The notes beneath the pieces were generated by a model, which saw only the letters and a list, made by a program, of their open reading frames with translations, did not search any database and was not told the DNA's origin. The position numbers and the translations under genes were made by a program. 14,496 nt of DNA from an uncultured Akkermansia sp. (GTDB lineage: Bacteria; Verrucomicrobiota; Verrucomicrobiia; Verrucomicrobiales; Akkermansiaceae), in the NCBI GenBank assembly GCA_904501915.1, contig CAJGCV010000054.1, positions 1-14,496 of the forward strand, written 5' to 3'. Position 1 is the stretch's first letter; the number at the start of each line of letters is the position of its first letter. Of the stretch, positions 1-7,600 are shown one piece after another.

Positions 1-384
1 CGAACGCATGGCATTCAGGCACAGGCGGTCAATCTCCTCGTTTATGGCGCTATCCTTCTCGATGTAAGTATCCGTGCTGGCAATGTAAGCCTCCGGCTGG
101 TAATAGTCGAAGTAGGAGACAAAATACTCCACCGCATTGTGCGGAAAGAACGCTTTCAGTTCGGAATACAACTGGGCAGCCAATGTCTTGTTATGGCTGA
201 GCACCAGCACCGGCCTGTCCTGCGCGGCAATGAGGTTGGCCATGGTAAAAGTCTTACCGGAGCCGGTAACACCCAGCAGACACTGGTGCCGGTTGCCCGC
301 CTGAAGCGATTTGAGAAGCTTGGCAATCGCCTGCTCCTGGTCACCCGAGGGCTTGTAATCTGTTACCAGCTGAAATAACGACAT
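1..384 (-). CDS. uvrB: Excinuclease ABC subunit B, N-terminal 128 codons (runs off left edge)
   Basis: UvrB is the damage-verification helicase of nucleotide excision repair. It is loaded onto DNA by UvrA and recruits UvrC for incision. The 128 codons present contain the Walker A motif GVTGSGKT (residues 38-45), the helicase motif VLSHNKTLAAQL (61-72) and the UvrB beta-hairpin hallmark YFDYYQPEAY (91-100) that inserts between the DNA strands, followed by the conserved DTYIEKDSAINEEID stretch. Full UvrB proteins are about 650-700 residues, so roughly the last four fifths lie beyond position 1. The start at 384 gives MSLFQLVTDYKPSGDQ, a normal UvrB N-terminus. No Shine-Dalgarno precedes it; a TTGACT-17-TAGGGT promoter ends 14 bp upstream. 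It is separated from the gene to its right by a long hairpin, so it is probably its own unit. The identification is essentially certain. Confidence 0.97.
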   Translation of the reverse strand, partial: MSLFQLVTDYKPSGDQEQAIAKLLKSLQAGNRHQCLLGVTGSGKTFTMANLIAAQDRPVLVLSHNKTLAAQLYSELKAFFPHNAVEYFVSYFDYYQPEAYIASTDTYIEKDSAINEEIDRLCLNAMRS

Positions 385-398
385 GGTCTGCGGCACTC

Positions 399-427
399 AC
401 CCTACCCCACTTCTCACACCAAGTCAA
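399..427 (-). promoter_or_regulatory. Predicted uvrB promoter
   Basis: On the minus strand TTGACT (422-427) and TAGGGT (399-404) are separated by exactly 17 bp. The -35 matches the consensus at 5 of 6 positions, the -10 only at 3 of 6. Transcription would begin near 392, leaving a leader of about 8 nt before the ATG at 384. No LexA-like dyad was seen. Confidence 0.45.
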
Positions 428-481
428 GCAAAAGGCGAAACGGATTTTTCAACAAAAAAACTTTCTGATACTGAACACACA

Positions 482-535
482 AATCCCGCAAGTTGCGCCG
501 GACTCAGCTCCGAATCCAGTCCGCCTTGCGGGATT
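482..535 (-). terminator. Long nested hairpin after the thioredoxin-like gene, possible terminator
   Basis: An 11-bp perfect inverted repeat (482-492 with 525-535, arm AATCCCGCAAG) encloses a second 6-bp repeat (CGGACT 499-504 with AGTCCG 518-523). It lies 34 bp past the stop of the 569-1783 gene and upstream of the uvrB promoter, where a terminator is expected. The minus-strand 3' flank is TTTGTGTG, not a clean T-run, so it may also act as an mRNA 3'-end stabiliser or a structured element. Confidence 0.5.
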
Positions 536-568
536 ATAGTTTTGTTTCAGGGAACTAATCTGCTGCAA

Positions 569-1783
569 TCATTTCTTTTCCACAGTAATCACACCGTTCG
601 AAATGCGGTCATTCCCCATATCAAAGGTAACCAAAAGTCTGGGATTCTTCAGCGCTGAAGGCACGTTGAGCGTATATGTATTATTGCTGCTCTTGTGCCC
701 CGTGGTACCCACATGGCGATCTTCTGCCACCTTATTTTTTCCATCATACAATTCGACCGCAGTTATCTTAGCTGCATGATTACCGCTGGTATATGTGAAC
801 GTCACACTATAAGTACCAGCAGATTTCATAGGAATATCACCAGCAACTTCCACAGGTGTGGTATCACTGGGAATAACATCCGGGCTCCAGCCTTCAGCCA
901 ACGTCAGTTCCTTGATCCAGAGACGGCGGGCATCTTTGGCAGATTGACCAAGCAAAGTATCAGGATCAATTTCTTCGAGCTGATCAATCATTTTCTTGAG
1001 TTCAGCCTTGCGAGCTAACCCACCATGGCGACGCAGCAGACCTATGCAGATGCAGCAAGCCTGCTGCTGCTGGTCCTTAGTCAGGTTAGGGTTCTTCAAA
1101 AGCTGTTTCATATCAGCCAGAGATGCCTCCCAATCCTTAGTATCTGCAACCCCCACGGCTACATCATACAGATTCATCGTCGCTATGCGACGCATTCCTG
1201 TCTTGTCGTCAGGGTCAGCATTCTGAATCCGGCGTCCTACGTCCTGCGGTTTGCGCAAGCCAGGAATCAACGAAGCCTGCCCCAACAGACGCGCCTGCTC
1301 CAAACCACTGGCTGCATCCGCCTTGCTCAAAAGCCCGACCTGTTTGTCAATGGATTCCATAACTTTTTTAACACGGCGCGCAAATGCCTTTGGTTTCTTG
1401 CATTCCTCAAACTTGACGCACAAATCTGCCAAACGGTATCCAGTCTTGTCGTAAAAGAGAAAAGCGGGGTAGGAATCAGGGAAACTGAGGTCTATCTTCC
1501 CAAATCGTTCGGAGTTAGCTTCATGATCTTCCTTGCTGCTGACATTAGGTACACCCAGCTGCAGCACCACTGCGTCGCCCAGTGCTTTCTTGACAGATTC
1601 GTTTTTCAGCATATTCAAAGCAGTCTTCTTGCTGTACTTATCCCATCCGTCCGCATATGTGACAATGACGATACCGTCCTTGCCTGCTTTGGCTTTTGCT
1701 TCTTCCATGGTTTCTGCTTTCTGGAAGGCAGATGCAGTATATGCCATCAGGGACAGAGTAATGAAAGGTAAAACTTTATTCAT
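569..1783 (-). CDS. Secreted protein with CXXC-less thioredoxin-like domain and C-terminal beta-sandwich
   Basis: Function unknown. The first 19 residues are a clean Sec signal peptide ending ASA, with likely cleavage before F20. Residues about 25-145 look like a thioredoxin-like fold: GIVIVTYADGW in the position of the first active strand and YPAFLFYDKTG (about 105-115) as the cis-proline strand. The usual CXXC is replaced by GWDKYSKK, so disulfide chemistry is not expected. Residues about 150-295 are helical and contain CCICIG (243-248). From about 305 a beta-rich module follows (AGTYSVTFTY at 322-331), ending at residue 404; I have the impression of similar C-terminal modules in other Verrucomicrobiota secreted proteins, unchecked. 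The ATG at 1783 lies 27 bp after the stop of the 887-residue gene and has no Shine-Dalgarno, so the two are probably co-transcribed. A periplasmic or surface structural or binding role is inference. Confidence 0.8.
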   Translation of the reverse strand: MNKVLPFITLSLMAYTASAFQKAETMEEAKAKAGKDGIVIVTYADGWDKYSKKTALNMLKNESVKKALGDAVVLQLGVPNVSSKEDHEANSERFGKIDLSFPDSYPAFLFYDKTGYRLADLCVKFEECKKPKAFARRVKKVMESIDKQVGLLSKADAASGLEQARLLGQASLIPGLRKPQDVGRRIQNADPDDKTGMRRIATMNLYDVAVGVADTKDWEASLADMKQLLKNPNLTKDQQQQACCICIGLLRRHGGLARKAELKKMIDQLEEIDPDTLLGQSAKDARRLWIKELTLAEGWSPDVIPSDTTPVEVAGDIPMKSAGTYSVTFTYTSGNHAAKITAVELYDGKNKVAEDRHVGTTGHKSSNNTYTLNVPSALKNPRLLVTFDMGNDRISNGVITVEKK

Positions 1784-1810
1784 TTTCGTGTAAAAAGGGT
1801 TAAATTGAAA

Positions 1811-4474
1811 TTATGCGGCCTGGTTGCCGTAGACATATACACCATTCAGGTGGAAGAACTCAGGGCCACCCTCGCGCACAATGCGCACATATTTGGCCAC
1901 AGGTTTCTTACCCCCCAGATCAGTGCGCATGATACGCTGCGTACAGGGACCGAAATCATGCACATCCGTCCAATCCGTGCCATTTTCAGACACCTGCACT
2001 TTCATATTATTGCAGCGGTGCAGATTACCGGGAATAGCCACCACAACAACACCCGTAACCTCAACCTGGCGGGGAAGCTCCACGGCGATATAGGCATCCT
2101 TATCTTTGTCTGTATGGAACGAACCACCCTGCGGAGTCAACAGCCCGGCATGTTCCTGCACCTTATCCCACTGAGAGGTGGAACTCGTCCACACCATACC
2201 ACCCTCAGATGCCAATTTGCCGGGATAGGGCTCGAACTCCGGTATGGAAACGCTATCCTTGGACTTGTATCCGGAATCTTGAACCATCCTGGCAATGGAC
2301 TGGAACGACGCCAGGTCTCGATTCTTCTCTGCAGCCAGTATTGCCGGCGTAAGCAACTTCACACGGTCCTCGGCACTCATCTTACCACTACCCTTGCCCA
2401 CACCGGCAAGTATAGCCTGCATCAGCTTAGCGTTACCAGCTTTGTCAAGCCTGGAGCCGATGGTATTACCCCAGTTCAGGATTGCAGGGGCATATGCGCT
2501 ATTCGATACAGTACTACCCAGCACATCTGAGAAGTACTCACAAATCTTGCTTACATCATTATTCCCGCCCAGCAAAGCAAGCTGCTTGTCGCCCAGCTCC
2601 TCAATACGCCAGCGGTCAGGCCCCATTACCTTCACGTTTTTCCAGAACTTCTTGAAAGCTTTCTCCAACTGCTTGGGTTTCAGATTCTTGGCCAGACCTG
2701 CCGCCAGGCCTTTATTCATGTGCTCAGAAGCAAGTTCCGGATACAACGGCACAAGGTATTCACACACTGTGTCATTGAGCTGATTCCAAAGCGCGGCCGT
2801 ATCCCCGGTTGTTTTCTCGAGCATCTGGCACCACTCTCGGGTAGAAATATAGTTACGCGGCTGTACTCTGGCGGCCTGTTCAAAACAGAATGCAGCCTCT
2901 TCCACCTTGCCGGTAGAAGCTTTTACACCACCCAACACACGCCAGGCATTCGATTTCAGCGTATCCTTCGCACGGCCATCAGAGAACAATTCCGTCGCAG
3001 CGTGCAATGAGGAATACGTATACACATTCTGGAACACCTGCCAATGCAGTCCACGCTGCCAGCTCAAGGAATACGCCGGAGTCCAGGTATCGCCCACCAG
3101 TACAATGAACGCGCAATGCCCGGGCTCACCAGAGGTCATGGCCGGCACGCCATTTGCCAGAGCCGCAAATGCACCAAAGTGAGACAAACTACCGCACACA
3201 CCGCCAATGTAGTAGGTCATAGCCTGACGGTTCTCACCCAGCGAGCTTTCAAATGGAGCGTAATAAAGCGGACCATGGATACTATCGCCGTAAATATTGT
3301 TAAGGCGGTAAGCGCAGCGCCAGCAGGAACCGGAATAGCGGTCAACCGGCAGGTGGAAATTATCCAACGCCCACTGAAGACTTTCCACGGAACCGTAGGC
3401 ATTATCACCCTTGCAACCGCATACCATACGGCGCTGCCACATGGGCAATGTATCAAACACCGTATTAAGGCGGTCATTTTTCCACGCTTTTATGTAAAAA
3501 TTGGCACGTTCTACAGCGTCCTGCTGGTTCCAGTTCGACCTGGCATACTCCAACGCCGTGGCCGTGGCAATATCACGCACCATACGGTTGGTGAGCATAT
3601 CGGGATGCTGCATGTAAATTTTCTTAAGAATGGCAAAGGCCATGCCAGGGCGCACACATTCACCGCTGAAAGCAAACTGACTCAGCCATTCCTCATCACC
3701 ACCCAGCTGATCCATCAGCTTGACGGAAGAATCGCCGCGAACACTTTCACTAAACGAGTATTCACAAGCAACTGCGTCAGCCTGTTTCTTATATCTGTTC
3801 TGCACAGCGCGGGCATTCCACGTCATGGCAGCGCTGGGCTTATCATTTTTTTTCAACTGTTCCTGTATGGAATTCAGCTCAGCCTTCTTCTTTTCCAACT
3901 CAGCCACGCGCTTGTCATGGTTAGCGGCAGCCTCGCCGGCACTGCGCAATTCAGCATCCGCCACAACCCACTGAGCCATCAGGAGTTTATTTTTGGATTT
4001 ACCAATGAATTTTTTGATATCAGACTCTTTTCCCGCACCTGTCTTTGAAAGAATCTCCTTCTCCACCTTGGCTTTCACCTTGGCGCAGTCTGCCCACTCC
4101 TCACCTTTAATGATACCTTCATTCTTAAGCACAGAGGGAACTTTTCCGATGTCAACAATCTCTTTTTTTACCGGAACTGAAGTATCAACCGTCTCTACCG
4201 CAGCAAGCTGATACTCTGCGTTTCCTGTTTCAGCGACAGGTTCTTCATCCTCATCCGCTTCTGCCGCAGGGGTCTCATTCTTTGCTATTACGGCATCCTT
4301 CGTTTTCTTGGATTTGCGCTTTTTCTTGCCCTTTCGCGAATTCTTTTTCTTACTCTTCTTCCCACTCAGACTCGCGGGCAAATAGTCTTCCAGAAGTTCA
4401 GGTTTAACAAAAAATACACCCACTGCCACTAACAGCAACAGCAATATGATCTTGATAAAAACTCCAGCTTTCAT
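1811..4474 (-). CDS. Membrane-anchored transglutaminase-like protein with C-terminal discoidin-like (F5/8C) domain
   Basis: 887 residues; function not established. In order: a hydrophobic segment (about 8-23); a very basic linker (about 39-60, almost all K/R); an acidic patch (70-79); a coiled-coil stretch (about 175-210); a region with CGC (352-354) and CWRC (384-387); a transglutaminase-like core with candidate Cys427 in GGVCGSLSHFG and His453 in GVPAMTSGEPGHC, then GDTWTPAYSLSW; helical, possibly TPR-like repeats (about 505-740); and a beta-sandwich at about 757-885 resembling F5/8C, a fold that often binds glycans or surfaces. The third catalytic residue, normally an Asp, is not obvious. 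The ATG at 4474 is preceded by AGGA 14 bp upstream, a weak ribosome site. It heads an operon with the thioredoxin-like gene. A peptidase, cross-linking or scaffold role is possible. The domain calls are from motif reading. Confidence 0.8.
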   Translation of the reverse strand: MKAGVFIKIILLLLLVAVGVFFVKPELLEDYLPASLSGKKSKKKNSRKGKKKRKSKKTKDAVIAKNETPAAEADEDEEPVAETGNAEYQLAAVETVDTSVPVKKEIVDIGKVPSVLKNEGIIKGEEWADCAKVKAKVEKEILSKTGAGKESDIKKFIGKSKNKLLMAQWVVADAELRSAGEAAANHDKRVAELEKKKAELNSIQEQLKKNDKPSAAMTWNARAVQNRYKKQADAVACEYSFSESVRGDSSVKLMDQLGGDEEWLSQFAFSGECVRPGMAFAILKKIYMQHPDMLTNRMVRDIATATALEYARSNWNQQDAVERANFYIKAWKNDRLNTVFDTLPMWQRRMVCGCKGDNAYGSVESLQWALDNFHLPVDRYSGSCWRCAYRLNNIYGDSIHGPLYYAPFESSLGENRQAMTYYIGGVCGSLSHFGAFAALANGVPAMTSGEPGHCAFIVLVGDTWTPAYSLSWQRGLHWQVFQNVYTYSSLHAATELFSDGRAKDTLKSNAWRVLGGVKASTGKVEEAAFCFEQAARVQPRNYISTREWCQMLEKTTGDTAALWNQLNDTVCEYLVPLYPELASEHMNKGLAAGLAKNLKPKQLEKAFKKFWKNVKVMGPDRWRIEELGDKQLALLGGNNDVSKICEYFSDVLGSTVSNSAYAPAILNWGNTIGSRLDKAGNAKLMQAILAGVGKGSGKMSAEDRVKLLTPAILAAEKNRDLASFQSIARMVQDSGYKSKDSVSIPEFEPYPGKLASEGGMVWTSSTSQWDKVQEHAGLLTPQGGSFHTDKDKDAYIAVELPRQVEVTGVVVVAIPGNLHRCNNMKVQVSENGTDWTDVHDFGPCTQRIMRTDLGGKKPVAKYVRIVREGGPEFFHLNGVYVYGNQAA

Positions 4475-4508
4475 ATGGTAAAAAAAAATCCTGGTTAGTC
4501 CAGCCCTC

Positions 4509-4537
4509 AGCTTAACAATTCAAACACCCTATTTCAA
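4509..4537 (-). promoter_or_regulatory. Predicted promoter of the transglutaminase-like/thioredoxin-like operon
   Basis: Minus strand TTGAAA (4532-4537), 17-bp spacer, TAAGCT (4509-4514). The -35 matches 5 of 6 consensus bases and the -10 matches 3 of 6. The predicted start near 4502 gives a leader of about 28 nt, the longest in this window. Upstream, the direct repeat GCCGATT occurs at 4568-4574 and 4581-4587; its role is unknown. Confidence 0.4.
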
Positions 4538-4606
4538 GCAAAAAAACCGGGCAATGGGGCTATCAAAGCCGATTTGAGAAGCCGATTGATTGAAATTCAG
4601 AGTCGT

Positions 4607-4630
4607 AGAGCAGGACTTCCGACCTGCCGT
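4607..4630. repeat. Short GCAGG/CCTGC hairpin, possible dispersed intergenic element
   Basis: GCAGG (4610-4614) and CCTGC (4623-4627) form a small stem with an 8-base loop between the macroglobulin terminator and the next promoter. The composition resembles short intergenic palindromes I associate with Verrucomicrobia and Planctomycetes genomes, but only one copy is in this window, so repeat status is unproven. Confidence 0.25.
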
Positions 4631-4652
4631 AATATCCCCCTGGTCCATAAAA

Positions 4653-4686
4653 ACAAGGAAGAGAACCAAACGGCTCTCTTCCTTGT
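4653..4686 (-). terminator. Strong intrinsic terminator of the alpha-2-macroglobulin gene
   Basis: A 15-bp stem with one A/C mismatch and the loop AAAC. The left arm starts ACAAGGAAGAG at 4653 and its complement ends at 4686. It is flanked by A5 on the left and T5 on the right, so either strand reads a hairpin followed by T's. The stop codon of the macroglobulin gene (4692-4694) lies 5 bp away. There is no converging gene here, so the useful direction is minus. Confidence 0.88.
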
Positions 4687-4691
4687 TTTTC

Positions 4692-7600
4692 TTACCTGGT
4701 TTCCAGCCGCACGCTGGGCGACAGGCCATACACCTGCGGCTCGTAATGCAACTGAGCCTGGGCAGGCGGGGCGGTGGCGCTGCCGGCGCGTTTCACGCGG
4801 GCGTAATAGCGCATATTCACCGCATCGCGACCGGGCCAGCGGGTGCAGAATCCGCGCACGCGGTCGGCCAGGTATTCGCGCTGGTCGAAGCATTCGCTCC
4901 AGTTCAGGGGTTCAAGCCCGGCTGCCTGGCTGGGCACGTGGGGGTTAATGGCCTCCATACTGGCAGGCAGGTAGTCCTCCAGCACCAGGTGGTTGAGCTC
5001 CTGCTCACCAGCCTTGGCACAGGTAAGCGAAACGCGCACCACATCCCCCACAGCAAATTCTGTAGCCGGGCGCCAGATACCATCCTCACCCTTCTTTTCA
5101 TACACGCGGGTCATCTGCAGGCCGTGCTCGGTCACGCCGGGGTATTCCGTCTGCTGCGGCTGCGCCTTGGCGCGCAGCACCGCATATACCGGGCCCATGG
5201 CAGCGCTGTACTGACCATCTGCCACCATTTGCTGCACACGGGTAGCACTGCGGTTGAGCGCCAGCGTGCGGCCATCGGGCAGGCGCAGGGTAGCTGAAAG
5301 CGGCATACCCCTGGAATTACCGACGTAGGTGATAAGCGAATAGAGCGACCAGGCGCTGCGCCAGCTGCTGTGGTGGCGGTAATCAGCCGCGCGGGAACGC
5401 ACCCAGCGCAGGAATGCCTCGTGGCGGCCCGCATTATGCGTGCGCAGATACTGCAGGAACTCCACATCCTGACGCACCGAACCACTGCAGCACCAATCGG
5501 ATTCCTGGCGGGCAGTGGCGGCATTCAGTGCACGGTTCTGCGCATCCGTATTCAGCAGCGCGCGGGCGGCGGCATAGCGGGTAAGCGGGTGAGCCTGCGC
5601 CAAATCAGCCTTTTCGAGATATGCCAGCAACTTGCTCCAAGCAGCCTGGGGCAGTTTGTACCCGCGCTCCTCAACCCCGCGCAGCACCATGGCGGCGTGG
5701 GCGCTGACCCACAGATTCCCCTCACCCTTCTGGTAGAACAAGGGCAGGCTGCCATCCTCATTCTGGTATTTGAACATCTCCTTAACCCAGCGGGCAATGG
5801 CGTGCGGCACACGCCAGGCTGCCATGCGCGACATGCTCGGGCAAAGCGGCGCCAGACGGTCATACAACAGCCAGGGCAGAATGGATGATGCCCGGTATTC
5901 GGTGAAATGGCTCTGCGGGTGTTCCAGCATGAAATCAACCCCACCCTGCAGGTGCAGCATCGGGTTAGCGGAAACAAAAAGCTCCATCTCGCAGCCAGGG
6001 GCGCCAGCCAGTTCAGGCGCCAGCTTCTCGCGCGGTACCAGAGCCCCCTGCCCGGCATTCAGCACCAGGTGGTGAGCCTCCTTGAGCACCGGTGCAGGGT
6101 GGCGCACCTCGAAGCTGTCCTCCACGGCATCCTGCCCGGTGGCACCGGTGGCCACCCAGCGGAAAGTCTGCGTGCCGGGCTGCTGCGGGGCGACCTCAAA
6201 AGGCAGCGTAGCAGAAGCGCCGGCAGCCAGAGTCACCTGCTGTGGCTCTGCACCGCCCTGCAGCTGCACTTGCCAGGTACCCTCTGCATCGGTATTATTC
6301 GTCACCGTCACCGGGAGCTGGAGCTTATCGCCCACGCTCATGAACAGCGGCATACCTGCGCTCAGAATAAGCGGCTGGTTCACAGTGAATTCACCCTCTG
6401 CGGAGCCAAAGCGGCTACCGTCCTTATCTGCAGCGACTGCAAACACATGGTATTGGGTCAGGGTATCCGGCAGCGTGCATGTGGCGCTGAAATTTCCTGA
6501 ATCATCTGTCTTCAACGCACTGCACCACAGCGCCACGGGCTGGAAATTCTGCCGCACGAGTACGGGAGACTCCTCTGCAACCATCATATCCGCCAGTGCT
6601 GACGCCCGATGCCGGTACACATCATAATCCGCCACCGTGGCACTGGGAGTAGCCGCACCTGTGGCAGCATCGCGCATCCACCAGGGCTGCAGTCTCCACG
6701 GACTGTCTGCATTGCGCCCTTCGCCGGACCATATACCAGGCAGGAAGCGGCGCTGCATCACAAAACGCCCGTCCTTATACTCCGCCCCCATGAAACGCAG
6801 AGGGGTGATACTCTGGTAGGAATCCGACCAGCAGCTCAGTGCCGTCACCACATCCGGGCAATCATAATGCGATTGCGAAAGCATGCCGGCATCCACCGCA
6901 TATAAGGTTACGGCGGACTGCGAAGGCGCACCGTCCGGCAGCGTGACACGCCCGGTAATCACCTGCCGGGTTGCGGGGCGCACCGTGCCGGGTAAATGAA
7001 GCTCCACCTGCAGCATACTGCGGTTGCGGGGAACATTCACCAGCACATTGGTAGGATGCTCCACATCAAATCTTCCGCTCCCCTCCATGGGCACCAGGCG
7101 CGCCGCGCAGACATTGACCAGGCCTTCTTCATCCCCCTGCAGAGGAATCATGAACTCGTGGTATCCACGCTGCAGTTCCTGGGTATACGCCATCACACGG
7201 GTGCCATATGTAGTCACTATCAACACCTTGGAATCCTGTCCGGTTTCGATGACGACATGCCCGGGCTTGCCGCTGGGGCTCACGCTGAATGTGCGCTCAC
7301 CCAGCCTGCGGTGGGGCGTGCGTGTAAAAGTGCTTCTGAACTCACGCCCCCGGTAATCGCGGCTCTTGATTTCCACCGTGCACGGCATCGTGGCCTCCGG
7401 GTCGGCATGCTGTGCCAGGATTTCATCCAGCGGCAGAGCCACACCATCCGTACAGGACGCCGGCACATTCACCCACTGGCTCCAGACCTCCTGCAGGCGG
7501 GATTCCTGGAAAGCAAACCCATTAGGCAAGGCAGATTCCGTACGCTTCTGCACATGCACTGACACCCGCACCGACAAACCCTGGGTGAAGGGTTCATTGC

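Noticed and set aside
385..568. A LexA/SOS box for uvrB
   Set aside because: No convincing dyad of the known LexA types was found in the intergenic region; the only large dyad is the hairpin at 482-535, too far upstream and too long.
1025..1771. A 248-codon plus-strand frame opposite the thioredoxin-like gene
   Set aside because: The minus-strand protein has a clear signal peptide and domain layout; the plus-strand reading has low-complexity, motif-free sequence and no promoter or ribosome site.
4400..5000. Shared LEDYLPAS string in the 887-residue protein (N-terminus) and the macroglobulin (C-terminus)
   Set aside because: The flanking residues are unrelated and the macroglobulin copy fits that family's own conserved pattern, so an eight-residue match is most likely chance.
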